Assembly (NCBI RefSeq): GCF_014859565.1
Contig: NZ_JACUUA010000107.1
Span: 1-11,734, forward strand
Length of the DNA stretch: 11,734 nucleotides
Direction: 5' to 3'
Origin: Marinospirillum sp.
GTDB taxonomy: Bacteria; Pseudomonadota; Gammaproteobacteria; Pseudomonadales; Halomonadaceae
Under the pieces are notes generated by a model. That model had not been told where the DNA came from, searched no databases, and saw nothing but the letters and a program-made list of their open reading frames with translations. Below, piece after piece: positions 1-7,822 of this stretch. The first letter of the stretch is position 1. Each line of letters starts with the position of its first letter. Made by a program: the position numbers and the translations under genes.

Positions 1-40
1 GCGCATAACCGCGCATAACCGCGCATAACCGCGCATAACT
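1..40. repeat. 10-bp tandem repeat, four copies, open at the left edge
   Basis: The unit GCGCATAACC occurs three times exactly and a fourth time with its last base changed (C to T). The array begins at the first base of the window, so its full length is unknown and it probably continues leftward. On the minus strand it lies directly downstream of the AlbA_2-type gene. The stop codon of that gene (TAG, positions 41-39) uses the last two bases of the final, variant copy. The period of 10 is not a multiple of three, and no spacer/repeat alternation is visible, so it is not a CRISPR. Its function is unknown; slipped-strand expansion is the simplest explanation. Confidence 0.9.
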
Positions 41-1714
41 ATTTCGCATCAGCCAGCGTGTAAAAGGTACCGCGTCGCTCCCCGTGCGGTACGACCTGAC
101 CATCGTCTTTAAGTTTCTTCAGCAACCTTGTTGCCTGATCTTTACTTAAATGGCAAAGCTCCATCACTTCCTGCCGCTGTATCTGACCATGATGTTGCAG
201 GTGTGCGAATACCAGTTGTTCATGTTGCAAACGACTGAAACCCGCTTGGCGGGTATAAGCAACTTTATCACCCTTGGCTTTGTACAAAGCCGCTGAGAGA
301 GTGTAGGTTCTGCCACGGGTTTGGCCGTGTGCTTCAACCAAACCGGCTTCCACAAGCTGCTCAATGGTACGCTTGGCCTGGTTATGGCTCTGTTGAATCA
401 GGTCAGCTAGTTCCTCAGCTCTCAATCGCTTTTGATCGCGCAGCGCAGAAAGCATAATCAGGCTGTTGATGGGTAAATTTCCTTGTTGTCGCTCCTGCTC
501 AACTACCAAGTGGAGAAACACTTCATCAGCAGCAACTGTTGCCAGATTCAGGATCACGTTGTTGTGATCAGTGCGAGTGTAATCCGGTTGCGGACGACCA
601 AAACGCAACATACCACGATAAATTTTATCAACGCCTCTACCTGAGCGCTCTACTATGCCAATGCGTTTCATTATATCGGCCAGCAGTGGGTTTCTGGGGC
701 GTGGCTCTGTGCTCAAGAGGTTGTTGAGGGTGACACCTCCACGAGACCACCAGGATTACTGATTGTCAGGCCTTGGTCATCCAGCCGCACATGTACCGCA
801 CCGAGTTTGTGGTAGTCACGATGAACCAGTGCATTGGCAGCCGCCTCACGGAATGCGCTAAGGTCAACTCTGGGAACTGGCACCCTGAACAGACCAATCT
901 GCACCTCATGTTCAGGGTTGTAGGCACGAAAGTTTGTTTCCAGCCATTCCAGCACCTTGAGCAGCGGAAAGCGACGAAACTCGTTAAAGCGTACATCCTC
1001 ACGTTCCAGCACCTGAAATGCCAGCTCATGTGAGGGCACAAAACATCGTAAGGCAGTTTCACGTCCGATAACCAGCAAGCCTGCAAGGGTAGGTGATTTT
1101 TCACCAGTCACTGTGCGGGTAGTAAAACCCAATGCAGCGTCCAGTTGGTCGTCATCCAGCTCCAGTAGCACACTATCTCCGCCATAAGCTCGCACAGCCT
1201 GGCGCAGTCGCTCACGTTCCAGCGGGTCAAAATCCTCCAGAGTTGCACCTGCCACTGGTTGAGCAGATGCATCAGACAAACCAATCCGTGATGTGAAACT
1301 GCGGCGATCATGAGGCAGCATAGCTACACATTCCGGGGTGCCATCCTGCTTGATGCGGCGGCGAAGATAATGACCCGATGTAGTAGCCACTTCAGAGTGG
1401 GTTGATTTAGGTACTCGGATCAGGGCAACAGGCACTCCATCAAGGTTAATTGATTCCACAATGACCTGTAAGGCAGGTGAAGTACGCGCTGCCACCAGCC
1501 CAGTTAATCCTGAGAGGTTGCTGTGGGATGGATGCAAACCTGTTGGGGCGCCATTATCTTCAACACCTAACCACAGCTCACCACCTTCTGTGTTAGCCAG
1601 ACACACTAAAGCCTGCACCAGATCATCATCTGACAAACGCTTGCGATCACTTTTGAATTCAACCGTGAGCGATTCAGCAGGTGGAAGTGGAATGTGTTGT
1701 GGAGTCTTGCTCAT
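39..1714 (-). pseudogene. AlbA_2/Schlafen-type putative transcriptional regulator (COG2865-like), frameshifted
   Basis: Two adjoining minus-strand reading frames together encode one protein of about 558 residues. The first (1714-713, 333 aa) starts at an ATG preceded by AGAGG. It carries an AlbA_2 domain at about residues 14-130 (TVEFKSD, then NTEGGELWLGVEDNG). The first half of the COG2865 ATPase-like domain follows (FREAAANALVHRDY near 288-301, TISNPGGL near 317-324). The second frame (716-39) supplies the rest: GVTLNNLL, then ERSGRGVDKIY, then two probable winged-helix DNA-binding segments. The frames join cleanly if one G is restored near 736-737. Relatives are often labelled 'ATP-dependent DNA helicase RecG', but no helicase motors are visible here; a DNA-binding regulator is more likely. 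The break falls between the two halves of the ATPase-like domain, so the fragments are unlikely to work alone. A sequencing error remains possible. The gene lies downstream of rapA on the same strand but beyond a terminator. Confidence 0.85.
736..737 (-). other. Single-base frameshift site in the AlbA_2-type gene
   Basis: Read on the minus strand, the gene runs GTG GAG GTG TCA and soon meets TGA at 715-713. Adding one G after GAG gives GTG GAG GGT GTC ACC. This restores the family-typical NPGGLVEGVTLNN and continues in frame to the stop at 39-41. The missing base belongs to a short C run on the plus strand, a typical place for slippage or a base-calling error. The downstream frame could be reopened only from a TTG at 716-714, which overlaps the TGA but has no ribosome binding site. 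Confidence 0.85.
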
Positions 1715-1738
1715 TTGGTAATCCTCTGGGCTACTGTT

Positions 1739-1762
1739 AAGGATTCCTTGATAACTGAATCC
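1739..1762. promoter_or_regulatory. Possible operator: nested dyads upstream of the AlbA_2-type gene
   Basis: AAGGATTCCTT (1739-1749) is a perfect dyad around one central base. GGATTC (1741-1746) is also repeated inverted as GAATCC at 1757-1762. The pair lies 25-48 bp upstream of the start codon of the putative winged-helix regulator, a usual place for an autoregulatory operator. I see no convincing -35/-10 pair in the same interval (1715-1846). Short dyads also arise by chance, so this is only a suggestion. Confidence 0.2.
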
Positions 1763-1834
1763 TGCCCTGGCTCTTTGTATTTAAAGACATTTTTCTGGGA
1801 GGCGTTCTGCTTAGCGGTCTGGAACAGTTCGGCA

Positions 1835-1877
1835 ATTAAATAAAAACACCCCGGATTCTAGCAAGAATTCCGGGGTG
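1835..1877 (-). terminator. Rho-independent terminator of rapA
   Basis: A stem pairs 1847-1859 (starting CACCCCGGA) with 1864-1877. It has a four-base loop (1860-1863) and one bulged T at 1868. On the minus strand it is followed by TTTTTATTTAAT (1846-1835). It lies about 34 bp past the rapA stop codon, so it should end the rapA transcript and separate it from the AlbA_2-type gene on the same strand. The plus-strand side lacks a T tract. Confidence 0.85.
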
Positions 1878-1910
1878 GTGTTGGTGCTTTACTCTTGTCG
1901 CTTTTGGTGG

Positions 1911-4847
1911 TTATTCCTGTCCGCCGGAGATAACTACCCGTATGGCATCCATACGCAGTTCGGCTGCATTCAGCATCTGATCCAGTTGTTGCCGCAGCTG
2001 GCTGAGGTGGCTGATTTCTTCCTGCCGGATGGATGGGTTTTTCTGGCTCAATGCGGTCAGTCGGGCAATTTCCGGGTCGAGCAGTTCACGCATCTGTACC
2101 TGTGCGGTTTCCAGTAAAGAAGGCAGGCGTGCCTGTGCCAGTTCTTCGGCCTTGTCCATAAGCTGGCGTAATTGCTCCTGACGGACTTTGACGACTTCTC
2201 GCGCCAGGCTTTTTTTCATTTTGAACAGCTGGCGTGATAAGCCCTTAAACCCTACCTTGCCGGATAAATCATTACCCTGCCCATCCAGCAGCAGTCGCAG
2301 GTTTTGCTGGGGCAGGTGGCGTTTGATGCCAAGGTCTTCACTGCGCGGGGTATCCAGGCAGAAGAACACCTCCAGCAGCAGGGTTCCGGCAGGCAGTGCC
2401 GGGTTTTTTAACAGTGCTACGGTGGCATTACCCTGTACCGTGGTGGTGGCGGCTTCCAGGCAGTTACGTGTCAGTGGATGTTCCCAGGTTAAAAAGTGCA
2501 GGTCATCCCGTGCCAGTGCCTTGTCGCGCAGGAAGGTGCCGGAGCTGCCTTCTTCCATATCAAAGTGCACATCATTAAAAACGGCGGTATCGGATTCCTG
2601 TCCGGGTTTCAGATACCAGGTGTGGGCATCCAGGTCTTCGTTCTGTATGCGGTAAACATCCAGTGCAATTTCCAGATACTGGCGTAATTCCTTGTCCATT
2701 TCATCATCAGCCAGCTGCTCGACCAGTTGGGCGCTGATTTCCGGGCGGTGCGAGGCCAGTTCCAGCAGGCGATGACGACCGGCTTCCAGTTCGGTTTCAG
2801 CCGCCAGACGCGCTGCCACCACTTCCGGTAGCAGGTCTTCTGCATCCAGCACACCTTCCAGCAGGTTATGCAGGGGTTCATGAAACTGCTGCCATAAGGT
2901 GGCACCCACCGGACGCGGTGCACTGAACTGATCCAGCCCCTGATCACACCAGGCCAACCAGGCTTCTTGTGGTGTTTGTTGCAGGTAAGGCACATGGATT
3001 TCGACGATCTGCTGCTGACCAATACGATCCAACCGGCCAATACGTTGTTCCAGCAAATCTGGGTGGGCGGGTAGATCAAACAGCACCAGGTGATGTGCAA
3101 ACTGGAAGTTACGGCCTTCACTGCCAATTTCTGAACAGATCAGCAGGGGTGCACCATCCTCTTCATCAGCAAACCAGGCAGCGGCTCTATCCCGCTCAAT
3201 CAACGGCATGTCTTCATGGAATACAGCGGCCAGCAGACCGGATTTGCGGCGCAGGGCTTCACTCAGTTCCAGCGCAGTATCAGCGTGAGCACAGATCAAT
3301 AGCACTTTTTCATCCCGCAGTTCGGCCAGTTTTTCCAGCAGCCAATCCACGCGCGGATCAAAACTCCACCAATCACCTTCTTCGCGGTTTTGCACCGCGT
3401 AGAGACGCTCCGGGTAGAGTCCGGCATAAGGCCAGCTGTGCCCCGTTAGTGCAGCGGCCATAATCTGTTTGTGGGGTTCGTCGTACTGGGACAGTACCTC
3501 CAGATAAACCTGCGGGCAGTCCAGTGCAGTGGTGTGCAGTCGACGCTCGGGGAAACCCGGTACACTGCTGCGTCGGTTGCGGAACAGTACCCGACCGGTG
3601 CCATAACGATCCAGCAGTTGCTCAATCAATTGCTGACGAGCGGATTCCACCTGTTCATCACTGCTTTGTGGATGTTCCAGTAGCTCCAGCAGCGCCAAGC
3701 TGTCACTGCTCAGTCGCTGCATCAGTTGCTGGCGATCCTGTGGTTCCAAGGGTTCCTTGGCTTCCAGTCTTGCAATGGCAGCGGCACAGAGGCGGTAACC
3801 CTCTTCTTCAGCCAGAAAACCTTCCAGGCTGGGATAACGTGCCGGATCCAGCAACTGCAACTGGGCAAAAAAGCCTGCTTCGCCGGATTGTTCGGGAGTG
3901 GCGGTTAACAGCAGCAGGCCGGGGGTTTGGGCAGAAAGCTGGCGCACACATTCATATTCCGCACTGGCTGCATCGGGTGACCAGCCCAGATGGTGAGCTT
4001 CATCCACAATCAACAAATCCCAGTCTTCCGCCAGAGCTAACGGCAGGGCTTTGGCATCGTCCGTCATCCAGTTCAGGCTGGCCAGGGCAATGCTGGCATC
4101 TGCAAAAGGTGCTTCTGTTGCAGCGGCGCGATCTGCATCCACCAGTGTGACGGGCAAACCAAAACGCCGCAGCAATTCCACCAGCCATTGGTGACACAGG
4201 CTGCCGGGCACCAGGATCAAGGCACGGCGGGCGCGGCCGGTGATCAGCTGTTGATGCAGGATCAAGCCGGCTTCTATGGTTTTACCCAGCCCGACTTCAT
4301 CCGCCAGCAATACCCGTGGTGCCAAGCGTTGCCCTACTTCATGGGCAATATACAGCTGATGGGGAATCAGCCCTACTCTGGGGCCGCGCAGGCCACGCAG
4401 GGGATCTTTGGCAAGGCGTGTTTGTGCCTGACGACTGAGGGCACGCAGCATAAATTCGTTGTTGCGATCCAACTGGCCGGTGAGCAGGCGCTCTCTGGGC
4501 CCCTGAAAACTGATTCTGGCATCCAGCTGGGTTTCTGGTACTTCCACCGGCTCACCATCAGGGTTTTCACCCAGATAAACCAGCAAACCATCCAGCTCCT
4601 TGGTGTCTTCCACCTTCATGCTCCAGCCGTCCTGATGGCTCAGGGTGTCGCCTTCGTTGAACATCACCCGTGTTAGTGGCGCGGTACTGGTGGAGTAGAC
4701 ACGGGTTTCACCACTATCAGGAAACAGCAGGGTTACACTGCGGCGATCACATTGCAGGATAGTACCCAGCCCCAGCTCAACTTCAGCATCACTGATCCAG
4801 CGTTGGCCGGGAGTAAAAGAAGGGTGTGCGCGGGATGTGACAGGCAT
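1911..4847 (-). CDS. rapA: RNA polymerase-associated protein RapA (HepA), SWI2/SNF2 ATPase
   Basis: RapA binds RNA polymerase and uses ATP hydrolysis to recycle polymerase stalled after termination. This 978-residue protein is close to E. coli RapA (968). The N-terminus (residues 11-70: TPGQRWISDAEVELGLGT, then TRVMFNEGD) matches the Tudor-like polymerase-binding region. Walker A is ADEVGLGKT (182-190), the DEAH box is at 282-285, and TATP is at 315-318. The second ATPase lobe shows SEIGSEGRNFQ (572-582) and QRIGRLDRIGQ (601-611). The long C-terminal RapA-specific region follows to the end. The ATG has GGAG about nine bases upstream and adds roughly eight residues before the usual start of the family; no other start fits. 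No motif is missing. It is divergent from osmC-ycaO, with its own candidate promoter at 4889-4917 and a terminator at 1835-1877, so it is probably monocistronic. Confidence 0.98.
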   Translation of the reverse strand: MPVTSRAHPSFTPGQRWISDAEVELGLGTILQCDRRSVTLLFPDSGETRVYSTSTAPLTRVMFNEGDTLSHQDGWSMKVEDTKELDGLLVYLGENPDGEPVEVPETQLDARISFQGPRERLLTGQLDRNNEFMLRALSRQAQTRLAKDPLRGLRGPRVGLIPHQLYIAHEVGQRLAPRVLLADEVGLGKTIEAGLILHQQLITGRARRALILVPGSLCHQWLVELLRRFGLPVTLVDADRAAATEAPFADASIALASLNWMTDDAKALPLALAEDWDLLIVDEAHHLGWSPDAASAEYECVRQLSAQTPGLLLLTATPEQSGEAGFFAQLQLLDPARYPSLEGFLAEEEGYRLCAAAIARLEAKEPLEPQDRQQLMQRLSSDSLALLELLEHPQSSDEQVESARQQLIEQLLDRYGTGRVLFRNRRSSVPGFPERRLHTTALDCPQVYLEVLSQYDEPHKQIMAAALTGHSWPYAGLYPERLYAVQNREEGDWWSFDPRVDWLLEKLAELRDEKVLLICAHADTALELSEALRRKSGLLAAVFHEDMPLIERDRAAAWFADEEDGAPLLICSEIGSEGRNFQFAHHLVLFDLPAHPDLLEQRIGRLDRIGQQQIVEIHVPYLQQTPQEAWLAWCDQGLDQFSAPRPVGATLWQQFHEPLHNLLEGVLDAEDLLPEVVAARLAAETELEAGRHRLLELASHRPEISAQLVEQLADDEMDKELRQYLEIALDVYRIQNEDLDAHTWYLKPGQESDTAVFNDVHFDMEEGSSGTFLRDKALARDDLHFLTWEHPLTRNCLEAATTTVQGNATVALLKNPALPAGTLLLEVFFCLDTPRSEDLGIKRHLPQQNLRLLLDGQGNDLSGKVGFKGLSRQLFKMKKSLAREVVKVRQEQLRQLMDKAEELAQARLPSLLETAQVQMRELLDPEIARLTALSQKNPSIRQEEISHLSQLRQQLDQMLNAAELRMDAIRVVISGGQE

Positions 4848-5160
4848 CAGGGGAACTCCAGCAGGTGGCTTGCTCGAAAAAGGGCGCTATCTTAGCGGAT
4901 TAAGCAAGCCAGCCCAAGGGAAGATCTGGAGTTTTGGTGGTTAAAGTTTTACACGAGGCAGGGATATAAGCGGATGACTGCGCAGCAGGCGCATAGTATT
5001 CAGTCGTGGCGTCAGTCTTGTTGCTGCCAGATGTACATGAGCCGATTATGCTTTATATTCGGGTTCAACAGCCAACATCCAAGACGCCCGCCCTGAAAAT
5101 CAGGATAATGGCGGCCATTTCTACCTGATCACCCTCATTCTTTCACTCGGTACAATCCCC
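4848..5160. other. Divergent intergenic region between rapA and osmC-ycaO (313 bp)
   Basis: Besides the candidate rapA promoter, the right half should hold the osmC-ycaO promoter. TTGCTG (5021-5026) with GATTAT (5044-5049) at 17-bp spacing is possible but weak. A small hairpin could form in the leader: CCGCC (5088-5092) with GGCGG (5110-5114), enclosing CTGA/TCAG (5093-5096 with 5100-5103) around a three-base AAA loop. ATGTACAT at 5031-5038 is a self-complementary 8-mer. I find no RNA gene, no gene-like ORF and no precursor-peptide-like ORF here. Confidence 0.5.
4889..4917 (-). promoter_or_regulatory. Candidate sigma-70 promoter for rapA
   Basis: Read on the minus strand, TTGGGC (4917-4912) and TAAGAT (4894-4889) are separated by exactly 17 bases. 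They match the consensus hexamers at three and four of six positions. Transcription would begin near 4882, about 35 bases before the rapA ATG. The spacing and position are good but the -35 is weak. This is inferred from sequence only. Confidence 0.35.
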
Positions 5161-7362
5161 ATGGAAATCAAGGTTAATTTTCTCGACAACTTACGACTGG
5201 AAGCCAAGTTTGACGATTTTACTGTCATTGCTGACCAGCCGATCCGTTACAAGGGGGATGGTTCCGCGCCGGGTCCTTTTGATTATTTTCTGGCGTCTTC
5301 TGCTTTGTGTGCCGCCTATTTTGTAAAGCTTTACTGCAATACGCGGGATATTCCTACCGACAATATCCGCCTGTCACAAAACAATATTGTTGATCCTGAA
5401 AATCGTTACAACCAGATTTTTAAAATTCAGGTGGAGTTGCCGGAGGAGCTTTCTGATAAGGATCGTCAGGGTATTTTGCGTTCGATAGAACGCTGCACGG
5501 TTAAAAAAGTGGTGCAAACCGGCCCGGAGTTTCAGATTGAAGTGGTGAAAAGCCTTGATGAAGATACTCAAGCACTACTGATGGGTACAGGGCAGGGTGA
5601 ATCCAGCACCTGGATTGAAGGCAAAGATCTACCGCTGGAAGACACCATCAGCAACCTGTCCGGTCTGCTCTCAAAACTTGGCATGAAGATCGAAATTGCC
5701 TCCTGGCGCAACATCGTGCCGCATGTCTGGTCGCTGCACATTCGTGATGCTGCTTCACCCATGTGTTTCACCAACGGCAAGGGTGCGACCAAAGAAGCTG
5801 CACTCTGCTCCGCATTGGGTGAGTTCATTGAACGTCTGAACTGCAACTTCTTTTATAACGATCAGTTTTTTGGTGAAGAAATCGCCAACAGTGATTTTGT
5901 ACACTACCCGAATGAAAAGTGGTTTAAACCCGGCTCCAAAGATCAAATACCCAAAGGCCTGCTGGATGCGCATTGTCTGGCGATCTACAATCCGGAAAAA
6001 GAGCTGTGCGCCTCTCATTTGATCGACACCAATTCCGGTCGGGTGGATCGTGGTATCTGTGCACTGCCTTTTGTGCGCCAGTCTGATGGTGAAACAGTTT
6101 ATTTCCCCTCCAATCTGATTGAAAACCTGTTCCTCAGCAATGGCATGAGTGCCGGTAACACCCTAGCGGAAGCTCAGGTGCAGTGCTTGTCTGAGATCTT
6201 CGAGCGGGCAGTGAAAAAACAGATTATCGAAGAAGAAATGGCGCTGCCGGATGTACCTGAATCCGTGTTACAGCAATATCCTGGCATTGTTGAAGGCATT
6301 CAAGCGCTGGAAGCTCAGGGTTTTCCGGTACTGGTCAAGGATGCCTCGCTCGGTGGTCAGTTCCCGGTGGCTTGTGTCACCCTGATGAATCCACGCACTG
6401 GCGGTGTATTTGCTTCTTTTGGTGCTCACCCCAGTTTCCATATTGCCATTGAGCGCAGCCTGACAGAACTCTTGCAGGGTCGCAGTTTTGAAGGGCTGAA
6501 TGATTTACCACCCCCCACTTTCAGTGGGCTGGCTGTTACTGAACCGAATAACTTTGTGGAACACTTCATTGATTCAACTGGTGTGGTGTCCTGGCGCTTT
6601 TTCAGCAGCAAGTCGGATTATGACTTCTGCCACTGGGACTTCTCTGGTGGTGGAGAGGCGGGCAGCAATGAGGAAGAAGCAGCCACCCTGTTTGGCATTC
6701 TTGATGAGCTGGAGCTGGAAAGTTACATGGCGGTTTATAACGAGCTGGGTGCTCCTGCCTGCCGGATTCTGGTGCCGGGTTATTCTGAAATCTACCCGGT
6801 GGATGACCTGATCTGGGACAACACCAACAAGGCGCTGGATTACCGTGAAGACATTCTCAACCTGCATCGGCTGGATGATGACCAGCTGGCGGATCTGGTT
6901 GAACGCCTGGAAGAAAGCCAGTTGGATGATTACACCGACATCAACACCCTGATTGGTATTGAGTTTGATGACAACACGCCCTGGGGGCAGCTCACCATCC
7001 TTGAGTTAAAACTGCTGATCAATCTGGCACTGCAACAACACGAAGAAGCACTGGAGCGAGTCGAAACCTTCCTGCAGTACAATAACAATACTGTTGAGCG
7101 TGGGTTATTTTACCGTGCAGTGAATGCTGTGCTGGAAATCACGCTGGATGAAGAGCTGGAATTGGAGGATTTTCTGCCCAACCTTAAACGCATGTTTAGT
7201 GAAGAAACCATGACGGCGGTAGTCGGCTCGGTACAGGGTGAAGTGCGCTTTTATGGCTTAACACCCACCAGCATGCAGCTGGAGGGGCTGGACAGGCACC
7301 AGCGCCTGATCACCAGCTACAAAAAACTCCATGCGGCACGGGCGGCACAGGCAAACTTATAG
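5161..7362 (+). CDS. ycaO: OsmC domain-YcaO domain fusion protein
   Basis: Residues about 10-128 form an OsmC-type domain. It retains both expected redox cysteines: Cys50 (SSALCAAYF) and Cys112 (IERCTVKKVV). In OsmC/Ohr enzymes this pair reduces organic or inorganic hydroperoxides. Residues about 155 to the end match E. coli YcaO over its full length, including the C-terminal helical region. Visible YcaO motifs are FTNGKGATKEAAL (203-215), SALGEFIERL (217-226), QCLSEIFERAV (341-351) and SFGAHPSFHIAIERSLTELL (419-438); the glutamates in the two SxxxE-type motifs are the likely ATP/Mg ligands. E. coli YcaO is known to promote RimO-dependent methylthiolation of ribosomal protein S12. YcaO enzymes in general phosphorylate amide backbones, often in RiPP synthesis, but no RiPP partner is nearby. 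The 733-aa length fits the known fusion family. The start has no clear Shine-Dalgarno sequence, yet the N-terminus begins where the family does. The link between peroxidase and YcaO activities is unknown. Confidence 0.95.
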   Translation: MEIKVNFLDNLRLEAKFDDFTVIADQPIRYKGDGSAPGPFDYFLASSALCAAYFVKLYCNTRDIPTDNIRLSQNNIVDPENRYNQIFKIQVELPEELSDKDRQGILRSIERCTVKKVVQTGPEFQIEVVKSLDEDTQALLMGTGQGESSTWIEGKDLPLEDTISNLSGLLSKLGMKIEIASWRNIVPHVWSLHIRDAASPMCFTNGKGATKEAALCSALGEFIERLNCNFFYNDQFFGEEIANSDFVHYPNEKWFKPGSKDQIPKGLLDAHCLAIYNPEKELCASHLIDTNSGRVDRGICALPFVRQSDGETVYFPSNLIENLFLSNGMSAGNTLAEAQVQCLSEIFERAVKKQIIEEEMALPDVPESVLQQYPGIVEGIQALEAQGFPVLVKDASLGGQFPVACVTLMNPRTGGVFASFGAHPSFHIAIERSLTELLQGRSFEGLNDLPPPTFSGLAVTEPNNFVEHFIDSTGVVSWRFFSSKSDYDFCHWDFSGGGEAGSNEEEAATLFGILDELELESYMAVYNELGAPACRILVPGYSEIYPVDDLIWDNTNKALDYREDILNLHRLDDDQLADLVERLEESQLDDYTDINTLIGIEFDDNTPWGQLTILELKLLINLALQQHEEALERVETFLQYNNNTVERGLFYRAVNAVLEITLDEELELEDFLPNLKRMFSEETMTAVVGSVQGEVRFYGLTPTSMQLEGLDRHQRLITSYKKLHAARAAQANL

Positions 7363-7408
7363 CCCGTGCTTCTGCTACACTGCTGTAAAACACTGTCCGG
7401 GTAAGGGT

Positions 7409-7822
7409 ATGAACTTCAGCGTATCAAAGACACTGGTAACATCTAGGCTTCGGGAAGTTTTGAGTCGTTTCCCTGCCATTCAGGTGGCAGCACTGTTTGG
7501 ATCAATAGCACGGGGTACTGAACGTGCAGACAGTGATATAGATGTTGCCGTGCAAGCTGACAAACCGTTAAGTGTTGAGCTGCGCATGGCCATTACGGAG
7601 GCTCTTGCTCTGGCATTCAACCGCCCTGTTGATCTGATCGATCTGCGTACTGCTGGGCAGCCCTTACTGGGGCAGATTGTCGGCAGTGGTATTCAGGTGG
7701 TAGGCAGCAAGCACCAGTGGGGCGATCTGGTTTATCGAAATATCATGGAACATGAAGACTTTATACCCTATCAAAAACGCATTCTTGAAGGACGGCGACA
7801 CGCATGGATGAATCCCTCGTAG
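7409..7822 (+). CDS. mntA: MntA-type antitoxin, minimal nucleotidyltransferase (MNT) domain
   Basis: This 137-residue protein has the MNT signature GSX10DXD: GSIARGTERADSDID, with Gly31-Ser32 and Asp43/Asp45. A third acidic position follows in VDLID (Asp75 or Asp78). In characterised MntA/HepT pairs the MNT protein neutralises its HEPN partner by adding AMP units to a tyrosine of the toxin. The gene begins 46 bp after osmC-ycaO and its last 19 bp overlap hepT, the expected antitoxin-first order. The ATG at 7409 is preferred because the domain starts right after it. An in-frame ATG at 7331 would add 26 poorly folding residues overlapping the ycaO end. The ribosome binding site is odd: AAGGG ends only one base before the ATG. 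No clear promoter is visible in the 46-bp gap, so read-through from osmC-ycaO or a promoter inside that gene is possible. Confidence 0.9.
   Translation: MNFSVSKTLVTSRLREVLSRFPAIQVAALFGSIARGTERADSDIDVAVQADKPLSVELRMAITEALALAFNRPVDLIDLRTAGQPLLGQIVGSGIQVVGSKHQWGDLVYRNIMEHEDFIPYQKRILEGRRHAWMNPS

Noticed and set aside
1..40. CRISPR array
   Set aside because: The unit is only 10 bp, copies are contiguous with no spacers, and no cas gene is present.
713..1714. RecG helicase
   Set aside because: Database labels for this family often say RecG, but no Walker A or DEAH helicase motifs are visible; the recognisable parts are AlbA_2, an ATPase-like fold and winged helices.
39..1714. Programmed ribosomal frameshift joining the two frames
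   Set aside because: The site GAGGTG has no slippery heptamer and I see no obvious downstream stimulator; a simple base loss explains it.
4188..4676. Plus-strand open frame of 162 codons inside rapA
   Set aside because: It lies entirely antisense to a well conserved gene and resembles no protein family I know.
5031..5096. 21-codon ORF upstream of osmC-ycaO as a RiPP precursor or leader peptide
   Set aside because: It has no ribosome binding site, no leader/core pattern, and no neighbouring RiPP enzymes other than YcaO itself.
7331..7822. Longer MntA starting at 7331
   Set aside because: The extra 26 residues overlap the end of ycaO, look like an out-of-frame shadow and precede the normal domain start; the ATG at 7409 fits the family.
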